Below are positions 24,001 to 34,259 of a stretch of DNA of 64,000 bases, piece after piece. The stretch covers positions 5,890,001-5,954,000 of the forward strand of contig NC_088321.1 of NCBI RefSeq assembly GCF_910592395.1, written 5' to 3'. Source of the DNA: Lineus longissimus. Its lineage: Eukaryota; Nemertea; Pilidiophora; Heteronemertea; Lineidae. Position numbers and translations under genes: made by a program. Under the pieces are notes generated by a model. That model saw only the letters and a list, made by a program, of their open reading frames with translations. It was not told the DNA's origin and ran no database searches. Position 1 is the stretch's first letter. Each line of letters begins with the position of its first letter.

Positions 24001-25771
24001 AGGAAAAGGAAAAATTTGCTTAACATTAAACAACCCCAAGCCTTTATAAAGACTGGTCGTATCCAGTAACTTCTATTATCAAAGAAAAAGAAGCACTTTA
24101 AAAATTGAATCATATGTACAGTGCATTGATTTGTGGGTGAGAAGAATAGAGGAGCCACTCTCAGATTGAATGATAAAAAGGCTGTTGTCACGGCAAGCTG
24201 CAGGTTGTTGTGAATATTATGCCATGGAATTATTCGAACTGCATGATTTTGTGTACAGGACCCGGTACACAAAATGAAATAAAGAGGAGGGTTACAGGTA
24301 GGATGATTGGGTGAGTGGAGACACCAGTCATGTTTGTCAAGAAATATAACAACATTTGTGCATTCCTTCACAAAGAAGGCTTGCCGATTCCGAACCTGGT
24401 CGGGGCCTTTACTCAGCACTCATGAATGATAGTGCTATCTAAAGGCAACTTTACTCATCGAAACAATTAATTTTTCCAAGAACTTAACAGCGCTGCCACT
24501 CGCCATTGTCGCCAAAACTAAACTCAAACCTGGTTGGCTCAAATCTGATGCAACTTGGCTCAAACTTTTCAAATGCTTTTACTGTTGAGTCAAACATCAA
24601 AGTCAGAAAAAATCCTGGTAAATTACCCATTTGGCTAAACTTGTCAAAAATGCAGAGCTGCCCCAGAAATTACATGTACGGTGGTGATCTATGACAAGTT
24701 TGAAATAACAAAGATGAACCTGCTACCACTGTACCATGACAAAGATTTCACAACATCATCAACCAAACTTTTCTCCAACACAACTGCTTTTTCCCAGACA
24801 AGATAATCACTTAAGTGGAATTTGGTATTGCACTTGCAGGTCAATGACAAGGAATGGCCGCTGCCCAAAATCAGCCAAACGATCGGCTTTTGGGAAATTG
24901 ATGAAGATATGACAGACGTACCGCAGCATCTGTTGGAGATCAGATCCGGCCTCACACAACAATGCCCAGCGGTAAGTTAAATTTTTGAATGAACAAAATA
25001 AAAGATGATCAGAGAGTAAGAGAACAAAAGACAGCAAAAACTTAAAAACAAGGCTTATCTTATTCCAGCTGCAGGGTTGAATCTTTGGGCTAATAGCCCT
25101 TATTCGAATGAGTCCCTCTGGTCTGAAGTTAAATTCATCAGCTTCAATCATTTTGTTCGAGTTGGTTGCAATAGTGAGATTTTGCTATCCTATTCTACTG
25201 CAAGGTGGGGGATTCCTCATCATCTCTGCGTAATTCATGCAAGATAAACAGACTACTATTTCGATGTCCTTATACCCTTGTCACATGCTGTAAACTGGGT
25301 AATGCTCACCACTGCTGGATTTATTAATGATTCTTGATAATCAATTTCTACTGTAGTTTATAATGAATTTATTCACAGTTTTATTTGTTTAAGGTGATCA
25401 TTGGTAATCAAGGACAAATGCCGGCAATTCAAGAGGTAGATCGAACAAAAATTGAGATTGGTGATCTGGCGGCAATATACACCGTGGAAAAGGAGGGTAG
25501 ACCATGGATCGCCAAGGTGATTGATATCAATGAGGACACGATCAAGATTCATTGGTTCCATAGGTCTTGGAATGGAGTTTGCCGGCCATGGTACAACAAC
25601 ATCAGCAAAAAGCAAGTACCATGGCTGGATGAAGTTCATGTGACGAGTGTTGTTCTGTGGGGGTTTAGATTGACAGAGAAGGGTGCTTGTTTGACTAGGA
25701 CTGTGGCCAGAGAGTTGAAAGACAGGTACGATCAAATAGATAGTGAGGAGACATCTTCCTCTCTTTCATAA
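21049..25771 (+). CDS. Multi-exon DUF7869-like protein gene (5' end not found; one frame break)
   Basis: Exons: 21049-21278, 21547-21605, 21822-21871, 22344-22565, weak 23542-23583, 23663-23823, 24840-24971, 25394-25771 (stop TAA). Each has AG before and GT after, and most joins keep the frame. Exon 1 ends LHLQMDNCWRENKNRYILSF..., and exon 2 gives VSLNFLPVGHTHEDVDQMF. The QxDNxxxENKNR...FLxVGHTHEDxDQMF signature marks an RNase H-like fold of the DUF7869 type, abundant in invertebrate repeat-associated genes. Exon 4 carries a likely frameshift near 22495, then RYRLWADDPWSPEGPG. The last exon (126 codons) has IGDLAAIYTVEKEGRPWIAK and IHWFHRSWNG, a small beta-rich C-terminal module. No N-terminal exon or promoter was located; the integrase-core pseudogene lies just upstream. 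Function unknown; possibly a transposon passenger or derivative. Confidence 0.65.
22846..23473. mobile_element. Tigger-like MITE copy split by a SINE
   Basis: The flanks of the SINE match the MITE at 40999-41176: CTCTCTAAGGACACCC on the left, and AATTTGGGACCAAAGGCAGT then GTCCTTAAATAGAG on the right. Ends are degraded. Confidence 0.5.
22933..23353 (-). mobile_element. tRNA-derived SINE, full length, with 11-bp target duplication
   Basis: On the minus strand from 23352: GGAGCCTCATGGCCTAGTGG (A box), GGGTTCGATCCC (B box), a body with AGGTTCCTTGGTATCTGGTG and a 3' domain with CGCCTTGGAGGAGGATTGCT. It ends in (GAA)n next to 22933. ATACAGAGGTC flanks both sides (22922-22932 and 23354-23364). A second copy is at 53036-53313. 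Confidence 0.8.
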
Positions 25772-25795
25772 ATGACCAAACCACCCTGGCTAATA

Positions 25796-26318
25796 AGGGG
25801 TGGGCCATAATTTTCAACATTTTCACAAGCGTACAATACGTACGGGGGAGGGAGGGGGTCAAAACACCAATGTACACTTTCTTTAAGAAATTAATAAAAT
25901 GTTGATCATCTGTATTGTACGAATCGCGGGACGCATTTAAATTTCGCGCGCTGCTCACACGGTTAGCTCTGCTTGCTTCCTATTCAACAAGACAATGGCC
26001 GCACGTGGTGACTTTGATGCGCTATTTTTGTTAATTAACAAGAGTGATACGACTATTCACAGCCGACCCAGCAATGAATATGAACAATATCTTGTTTATA
26101 TTATTTTGAAAACAATGTTGACGGGCAATGACTGACCAAGTTCAAAATGCAACCAGGAAACACAACTAGAACCCCCTTGCTTGTGTATTTTGGAACGTGG
26201 GTCATTCGGCCATCAACATTTTTCATTCGGGATTGTACACTTTAGGGGGGGAGGGGGGTTGCCCAAAAGAGTACGTTTTGTGCACTTGTGAAAATGTTAA
26301 AAATTATGGACCACCCCT
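25796..26318. mobile_element. MITE with about 36-bp terminal inverted repeats (AGGGGTGG type)
   Basis: Left arm AGGGGTGGGCCATAATTTTC then AACATTTTCACAAG; right arm CTTGTGAAAATGTTAAAAAT then TATGGACCACCCCT. No open frame inside; G-rich subterminal blocks on both sides. It sits just past the stop of the DUF7869-like gene. Confidence 0.7.
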
Positions 26319-26474
26319 AAGTAAGTGCCAATGAACTAACATTGTGGTTGTTCGTACAGCGACAGAATTGTCGTACATTCGTGTATATTTCTTTCTTTCT
26401 ATCAAAATGTCAAGTTGTGTTAGAATCATGGCTGGGATGGGTTAAAGTGGAATTATTCAATTCAAACCTCTTAA

Positions 26475-26738
26475 AGGGAACCTATCAAGAAATGCTTATA
26501 AAAATGGGGAGTTTTGAACGGCCCGGTTAAAACCTATGGCGGGAATAAGCTTCCTTGGTTAGATATTAGTAGTTTCAAGGTCCTCCAGGTAGTTGCTGAT
26601 GTGAGCTGTTTATTTGGCTAACATTGCATAACATTACCTGCTCCATTCAATGAACTGCGTAAGAGGATCTCCAATTTAGTTATTCTAACTACCCATCAGC
26701 CACGCAAAAATAAAGACTTGGGTCACGACAAGATCTCT
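26475..26738 (-). mobile_element. CTTAAAG-type MITE, copy 2, flanked by TTAA
   Basis: TTAA (26471-26474), then AGGGAACCTATCAAGAAATG; at the other end GACAAGATCTCT and TTAA (26739-26742). It aligns inverted to the copies at 9414 and 45009. TTAA targets suggest Kolobok or piggyBac mobilisation. Confidence 0.65.
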
Positions 26739-26744
26739 TTAAGT

Positions 26745-28830
26745 CTTTCAGGTCAACATGTGCTTGGCCTATGAGATGGGCCTGAATCCAGAGTGAACAG
26801 TGAAATCCATCATGTACATTTTACATTGTATACTGTGTAGGCTGTCAGAGTGTGTGTAAATAGTATATGCCATGTCTGTGTACTGTTTCTAGTTGATGTA
26901 GGGCCATTTATAGTCAGAAGTATGCCTTACATAATTTCTTTTCCATGATTATTTGACTGGTGACGGTAGCTTGACAGACCTGACCGTATTCTTGGCAGAT
27001 CCCATCATCACAGAATTAAGAATGCGTTGCCATGGTAACCTGTCAATTTTTAAAAACTATAAACTCATTGCCATGCCTCCATCTTTCAATATGATCTTGA
27101 ATCATCATTCACAGCTTCCAGCTGCAGGAAAGTTTTGAGTGACAAGGCTTCAAGGCCTGGACTCGAGGGATTTTATGAGCTACACTAATTAAGACGCTGC
27201 AAGTAGTTTGTCCAAAATTATCCTATCTGATCACGTTTTGCTCAGCTTGACAAGTACATAAGATTGCAGCTTTTAGTTGAGCTCTTGTCATCAATCCCTT
27301 GAGTTTCGTCCCAATAAGTGTTATTGGGCCCATGCAGTCATTCTGGGACTCATCAGCAGACCAGCAGACCACAAACTTGAGCCAACAAAACGCAAACTGT
27401 AAATATTGAATGAATGAATATCAAAAGAGAAGTGCAAAGACTATTTTTCAGTCAAAACACCTTGATTTGATTTATAACACAGAGTCAAGCATGACGTCCC
27501 TAGGATGATGTTAGTAAAGATTTCAACAGAGCATGCAGCATGGTCAAGCAGTAAGCAAAGCAGCAACAAACAAAAAAGACAAACTTTAACTTTTTGAGGC
27601 AATGGAAAGCAGTGCATAGGCTTCAGCAACTCAATGATATGGGATGTTTTGAGATCAGCGATGGGATATCCAAGACTGGCATCACATAACAAAACCTCCA
27701 ACAAAGTCTCCACCAGGTTGCTTTAGAGATTCACCACCACTACACCAGGCAGCAGAAGATCATTATGATAGTTCATTGAATTTGTTTACAGTTTCACAAT
27801 GATGTGAATCTTCAACTAAAAACCTGGGATGCTTGTTGAAAGTGGTGGTTAATACTGAGACGAGCACTTTTCCGCCTTTGCATCAAATTTTAATTATTTT
27901 TTTTTGGTAAAGCTTGAGGGGGGTTTAAGATGCTGATTGATGGGTACATAAGATGTGTCTTAGCCTCTTTGTACTCATGTGGACTGCAAAGTTCAAAGTT
28001 TTGTTATCTTGGAATGCTAGTATCTTCTTCATCTTCATCTTGTTTGTTCCATTTAATTTCGGGCTAAATTACTGTTGCACATCATGAAATGCTGAAGTGT
28101 CTCTTGAAACTCTCATCATAAGTACATTGTATAAGATGTGTCTTGGCCTCTAAATTGAAATAATCTTGTTAACCTATTGCATCTACTTTTAAATGATTGT
28201 CTAAGTTGTTTACAGACAAATCACTTCCAGCTATACAGAAAAAAGTTCCTGTCCACAGCTAGCAGACATGGCTGATGGTGATTGATCATGAACATTCCAT
28301 ACATGGATGGCTAATGGAAAATCCCCATGATAGATCCATGGATTGAACTCATGACATAGTCGTATCTAGGATTATAGATCCATGTATGGAATATGCTGTA
28401 ATTTGTTTTAACAGGCCATCAAAGAAATTAGGTTAGAACCTGTAAACTATTATTATTCATTATTAATTTCAAAAGGTCTGAATACTTTTTACAAAGAATG
28501 TATAAAGACACGGTTTATACATTCTTGTACTTTGCTGCTTATATCAATTTTTATGAGACCAACTGTCCTATGACAGAACTACTATCAATGGATGGCCCAT
28601 GGGCCATCAGTGGATCTACCATTGGCAATAATAGAATCTATGATGGGATGCTTATGTAAAAAGTAGTTTGTGATAATAAGCAAAGACCCGTACATTGGTC
28701 AGTCAGTGATAGGGGTTACTATCAATTCCCATTCCTATCTTTGTGTATTTAGAAAGTACCTTGTATCCAAGATTACAGTACATTAGGTCAAAGAACAGTG
28801 CCTTTGTTATATGTTAAGTGACTCTGACAC
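26745..28830. other. No recognised gene
   Basis: AT-rich. The only structure noted is a short inverted repeat CATTCCATACATGGA / TCCATGTATGGAATATG near 28290 and 28378. A C run (about 28838-28857) follows. Confidence 0.4.
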
Positions 28831-29046
28831 CACCACCCCCCCCCCCCCCCCCCCCCCGAGATAGATTAGGGGGCTGCGTGTGTGATCCAGTTTTCTATAG
28901 GGGAACGGGGGTTAGTCCGTGGTCAAATCTAGGGTGTCAAAGAAAAGGGCAAAAAGGTGTCCTTTTTCAGAAAGATTTCTTGTAACTCGTTAAAAGGGGT
29001 GATTTTTCATCAAAATGTGTGAAAACTTGACTTATTTGGCCTTGGC

Positions 29047-29191
29047 CCGGTTGTTCAAAACAAGTTTTGCCACTAATGCTGGTGTCAACTTAGTTCGGCC
29101 ATACATGTATCTCCTTCAGTTAAACCTTTAGACTTAACACCAAGTTAAGTTTACGTCAGCGTTAGTGACAAAATTTGCTTTGAACAACCGG
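29047..29191. mobile_element. Foldback MITE, arms about 45 bp (CCGGTTGTTCAAA type)
   Basis: CCGGTTGTTCAAAACAAGTT...CACTAATGCTG at the left is inverted at the right as AGCGTTAGTGACAAAATTTG...TTTGAACAACCGG. The arms cover most of the 145 bp. Confidence 0.75.
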
Positions 29192-29577
29192 TCTCTTGTT
29201 TTCCGTTCAGTATGAAAAATCATGAAAATGAGAATGAGAGAAAATATATGGGTTAAAAAGGTGATTTTTTAACCAAAAAGTACCTGAGCAAGGCGATCAA
29301 AATTCATAAGAAAAGGAGGTCATTATAGACTACTATTCTAAAATACCTTGGTACCGTAAAGTCAACTTTTAAATGGAAAATGCATAAGCCTCGTTCTGAG
29401 AGCGGAGTGTTTTGGACACGCAACCAAGATGCTCTACCAAAGTTCCCTCGGGTTGCACTAAAATGTGGAACCATGCACACGTCACGTCAATGGAATTTCA
29501 GCTCACTTCAGAAGTTTGAGGCTCTCAAAACACTGCTTCAAACACAAATCAGTCAAGGAAGCATCAACCACCCTAAG

Positions 29578-29620
29578 TTTTTGGCTCACCGTAAGGGGAG
29601 TCTATATGATAGCGCTGTGT

Positions 29621-29672
<52 letters not shown>

Positions 29673-30922
29673 ATCCTAACAGTGGCACGTTTCTTAACTG
29701 CTAGGGCTGTGAACTTGAAACTTTGTACACAGAATGCCCTAGGTCAGCTGACCTCTGACACTGATTTTCGGTCCGATCTGATTCTCTGTTTGGCCACCAG
29801 GGGGCCAAATGTCGATATCTAAAAAGTGTGATATCTCGCTTATTAGTGACTTGTTTTCGATAAAACTTTTGTTGTAGGTACTCATAGCAAATATACATTT
29901 TATATTATACGGGTTTTTAATTTGACCTTGCTTTCAAGGTCACAGAGGTCATATGGCGTAAATTGGCCATTAGAGTGTAAACTATGGCACGTTTCTTAAC
30001 CACTAAAGCTATGAACTTGAAACTTGGTACATATAACCCCCTATATCACATAGCCTCTGGAATTTCAGTTTGATCTGATTCTCAACTTTGCCACCAGGTG
30101 GCCAAAAGTGGAAATCTAAAAAGTGTGATATCTTGCTTATAAGTGACTTGTTTTCGTAAAATTTTTATGGTAGGTAATTTTAGGAAGAATACATCACATA
30201 TCTTACGGCTTTTCAATTTGACCTACTTTTCAAGGTCACAGAGGTCATATGGCGTAAATTGGCCATTAGAGGGTAAACTATGGCACGTTTCTTAACCAGT
30301 AAAGCTATGAACTTGAAACTTGGTGCATATAACCCCCTACATCAGATAACCTCTGATGCCAAATTTTGGCCCGATCTGATTCTTTATTCCGCCACCAGGG
30401 GGCCATAATGGAAAAAGTAAGAAGTGCAATATCTTGCTTATTTTTAGTGATTCGTTTTCAATAGCATTTTTATGGTAGGTTCTCCTAGCAAGGATACATC
30501 ACATATCATATGAGTTTTTGATCTGACCTGCTTTTCAAGGTCACAGAGGTCAAATGGCGTAAATTGGTCATTTGATTGTAACTATGGCACATTTCTTAAC
30601 CACTAAAGCTTTGAAATTGAAATTTGATACACATGACTCCCTACGTCATGTAACACCGAATTTCGATCTGATCTGGTACTCAACTCGGCCACCAGGAGGC
30701 CAAAACTAAAATAGGTAAAAAGTGCAATATCTCGTTTATTAGAGACTTGTTTTTGATGATATTCTTATGGTACTTTATACTCCAAGCAATGATACATCAC
30801 ATGTCATATCGACTTTGGTTTGACCTATATACTATACATGTACAATGTTTCTTAATCTGGATAAATTCCAAAGCACCAAATCTCTATACGGTGAGCACAA
30901 TGGCCCCTGGCCGTTTCATTTA
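29578..30922 (+). mobile_element. Helentron-like family 1, copy with four core units
   Basis: Starts TTTTTGGCTCACC, then a (GTC)17 microsatellite (29622-29672), then four core units of about 300 bp. It ends GGTGAGCACAATGGCCCCTG then GCCGTTTCATT. CCACCAGGGGGC-type words occur at 29794, near 30091 (variant) and at 30392-30403. AGGTCACAGAGGTCA occurs at 29937-29951, 30233-30247 and 30538-30552. Confidence 0.8.
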
Positions 30923-31191
30923 ATGAGCACTACACATATTTGCCGAGAAAAACGCTCCAAATAGCCCATTAACGCGGATTTTAGCATCACTTGAGCGAGC
31001 CGATGCGGACTTCCTATGCGCGCTGTACAAAATGTACATGTCTCATTTTCTGTAACGTTGCCGTAACATAATGTAAACAATGGCGCTACCGGCGCTCCGG
31101 CCGGGCCGGCGATGGATGGAATTTGCCAAATTCGCACATATTCAAGTTATTTTCGTGGCCTATCTTTTTAAGTTTGAGGTATTTTAGAATA

Positions 31192-31360
31192 GAAATTGAA
31201 CCCTCGGCTTCGGACCTTGGTTGAGTTACCAAGACACTCTCGGGTGGAGCTAAAATTTCGTCCAAACCCTCGCCTGTCGGCTCGGGTTTGGACTGTATTT
31301 TAGCTCCACCCTCGAGTGTCTTGGTAACTCAACCAAGGTCCTCCGCCTCGGGTTCAATTC
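31192..31360. repeat. Near-perfect foldback, arms about 78 bp
   Basis: The left arm (GGACCTTGGTTGAGTTACCA, continuing AGACACTCTCGGGTGGAGCT) is inverted on the right (AGCTCCACCCTCGAGTGTCT, continuing TGGTAACTCAACCAAGGTCC) around a short CCTGTCGG loop. Confidence 0.85.
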
Positions 31361-31365
31361 CTTAA

Positions 31366-32357
31366 GTACGAGCACTGTCCGACACTTAAATTGGTGGAGT
31401 GCGTGTGTGTTTGGCGGGGGGGGGGGGGGCTCTGACATATGTGAGTATGATAAGTAATAAGTACATTCATCAATTACATAACAGTATATATAAGAAGTAC
31501 CTGGCAGAGTGATCCAATATCTGTAGCAGTAGGCATGTTACAGTATTTTGTTATCTGTCAAGAGTTACTGGTACATACTGTGGAGACGCTATTAAGCCTG
31601 TTGAACAGTACCTGTGGAAAAAGCCTACATGACGTGTGATAGGCCTACCGGAACTTAACCGGCTTAATAGAGTAGACACAGTATATTATTTGTTAGGCAG
31701 CCGTTATATAGGAATGAACAATTCACTTATGAGGCAAACATGTACGTATCAATTGTTGAAATCTGTATCAGGCCAGCTGCATAATCAGGCCATGATACAG
31801 AAATGGAGGATGATCTGCTCCAATAAATGTTGTGCTTTCTCAGAACTACTTTTTTGGCTCACGGAGCAAGGGGATCAAAATTCATATGACGATAGTACGA
31901 GCACTGCACCCCTTAAATACATGGAGTGCGTGTGTGTTTGGTGGGGGGGGGGGGGGGGGTTGGTGCTCTGACATCTGTGAGTATGATAAAGTAATAAGTA
32001 CATTCATCAATTATATGAACAGTACTTGGTTTATCGCTCTGTCACATTATCGTGTATATATCTATAAGAAGTACCTGGCAGAGTGATCCAATATCTGTAG
32101 CAGTAGGCATGTTACAGTATTTTGTTATCTGTCAAGAGTTACTGGTACATACTGTGGAGACGCTATTAAGCCGATTGAACAGTACCTGTGGAAAAAGCCT
32201 ACATGACGTGTGATAGGCCTACCGGAACTTAACCGGCTTAATAGAGTAGACACAGTATATTGTTTGTTAGGCAGCCGTTATATAGGAATGTACAATTCAC
32301 TTATGAGGCGAACATGTACGTATCAATTGTTGAAATCTGTATCAGGCCAGCTGCATA
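31366..32357. repeat. Direct duplication of an about 420-465 bp block, each with a G run
   Basis: Block 1 (31366-31782) and block 2 (31892-32357) both start AGTACGAGCACTG, have GGAGTGCGTGTGTGTTTGG plus a poly-G run, then TGAGTATGAT...GTACCTGGCAGAGTGATCC, and end CAGGCCAGCTGCATA. Block 2 carries about 45 extra bases. A Helentron-like left end (TTTTTTGGCTCACGGAG, 31849) lies between them. Confidence 0.8.
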
Positions 32358-32361
32358 GACA

Positions 32362-33004
32362 AGACAACCACTCGCGTGATATTTCAGCTCAAAAAACACA
32401 CTCGTTTGGTTTTCTTATTTTATTTGACCTACTTTTCTAGGTCGCAGAGGTCAGTTTTTACCTGTGGCATTTTACAATGCCGGCACGTTTTGTAACTGCT
32501 TTAGCTACTGATCCCTAACTTGGCACAAAAGTATCACTTGGTGGCCCTGACTCATAGACCGAACTGCGATCTTTTATGGTAAACGGTTTGGCCACCAGGG
32601 GGCAAAACGTCAAAAGTTATAATTTTCACGAGATTTTTATGGCAGACACTTCTAGCAAGGGGGAATCATGTAACTAATGGGTTTCTTATTTGACCTACTT
32701 TTCAAGGTCACAGAGGTCAAAGCTAGCTAAATCACCGAATGGTTGCATGTTTTGTTTCTATTTGAGCTAGAAGGTTCTAAACCATCTAGGGCCGGGACCC
32801 TCTATTCATACCCTAAATCTTGGTCTGTTAAGACAGTAAGTATGGCTGCCAGATGGCCATCTTGAAAATCAAATGAAGTCCTATTCATTGAAAGCATGAC
32901 AAAAAAAAATACACACTGCTTTATACCAATGTCCTAAACAGTGCTGTAAGCTAAACCTGTTTGAACACAAACGTGAGCACATGGTCCATGGACCATTTAA
33001 TTTA
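32362..33004 (+). mobile_element. Helentron-like family 1, 3' part with ATGGTCCATGGACCAT end
   Basis: Core unit with AGGTCGCAGAGGTCA, CCACCAGGGGGC (32592-32603) and AGGTCACAGAGGTCA (32705-32719). Ends GTGAGCACATGGTCCATGGA then CCATTTAATTT. Its 5' end may be the fragment 31849-31892, separated by the duplicated block. Confidence 0.6.
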
Positions 33005-33150
33005 AGCCAATCACAGCTCGCACTCCTTGACCGGCCAGGATTAATTCATGCATCTTGAACTTTGACTGTTAGAGGTAATGATTTGAATCTTGGTACAATT
33101 GTAAAAGACATTTTTTAAAGACCTCATGTCTGAAAATATATTTGAGGAAA

Positions 33151-33705
33151 AGTCTTTTCACGAAAAAAATATTGTGATTTGAAAAATTTAATTTTCTTAA
33201 AATCGCTCCCGTCTCTTATAGTGATGAAAAAGCCTTTTCACGAAAAAAACCCCGGGATTTGAAAAATTTAATTTTCATAACTGCTCCCGTCTCTATAGTG
33301 ATGAAAAAGTCTTTTCCCGAAAAAAAAATTGGGATTTGAACATTTTCTTGAAATTGCTCCTGTCTCTGTTTTTCTGTTTCGCGAAACGAAAGGGGGGGGT
33401 TAAAAAATGAAATTTTACAGAAAATTACTGCTGTAACTTTATTGTAAGAAAAGTCTTTTCACAAAAAAAAATGGGATTTGAAAAATGACATTAGCTAAAA
33501 TTTATTCTTTTCTCTACATTGATCAAGGAAAGTCTTTTCACGAAAAAAAATGGTTTTTGAAAAATGAAATTATCTATAAAAAATTATCTTGTTTCTGTAG
33601 TATTAAGACTGGTCTTTTCTCAAACAAAATATTTCGGATCGGAAAAATGGAATTTAAAAAAATTACTCCTTTTTCTTGCAATTGAGAAGTGGTCTTTTTT
33701 CAAAT
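33151..33705. repeat. Degenerate minisatellite, unit about 75-95 bp, about seven copies
   Basis: Each unit has the order AAAGTCTTTTCACGAAAAAA, GGGATTTGAAAAAT, AATTTTC, then GCTCCTGTCTCTATAGTGAT. Units drift from left to right. The short ORF in it is incidental. Confidence 0.7.
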
Positions 33706-34149
33706 AAATATATCATCCCTCTAGATATTCATTGAGAAAGTCTATTCACAAAACTATGTCATTTTTACTATTCAAGGTACATGTTCTTATTCAAGTGTGT
33801 GGTTTGGCCAATGTTTTACTCATAATTTTGTAAATATATCGTACATGAAGTAAAAGCAGTTGTACAAACAGTATAAGTCCAGTAGTCTTTAATAAATTAT
33901 GATCCTTCAAGAATCAAAGGTGTTTCGTCTTAATTAATTTTAACATTTTCACGACATTCGGCTAACTAGTGCACAATGCTGAAAATGATGATGGATCGCT
34001 CAGCCATATCACTTTCCATTCAACAGAGGAGGAAAATGTTCAAGAAATAGGCGTAGATTTATTTTTGACACATGGCACTAGATAATTTACTCGAAAAAAG
34101 TCATTTTGAATATTCACTGGAAGAAAAGTAACTGAAAAACAGGCATTTA

Positions 34150-34240
34150 TTTAAGGACGAAGCAACTTCTTACTTTTCACTTTTAGATCTTATTCCATTT
34201 AGAGAACATTGATTAAATATGAGCACACTGCAATTTAGGA
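34150..34240 (-). pseudogene. Fragment of a second integrase-core gene copy (3' end)
   Basis: About 42 bp on the minus strand match the stop and 3' flank of the integrase-core pseudogene at 20920-20975 (ATGGARTAAGATCTAAAAGT, then GAAAAGTAAGAAGTTGCTTC). Upstream the DNA diverges but the protein still aligns over about a dozen residues (VCSYLINVL versus VLHFVMAVL), with one stop. Confidence 0.5.
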
Positions 34241-34259
34241 TAGGATAGGTAGGATCCTT

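Noticed and set aside
29380-29704. ORFs ending in poly-Val or poly-Ser
   Set aside because: Produced by the (GTC)n microsatellite at 29622-29672.
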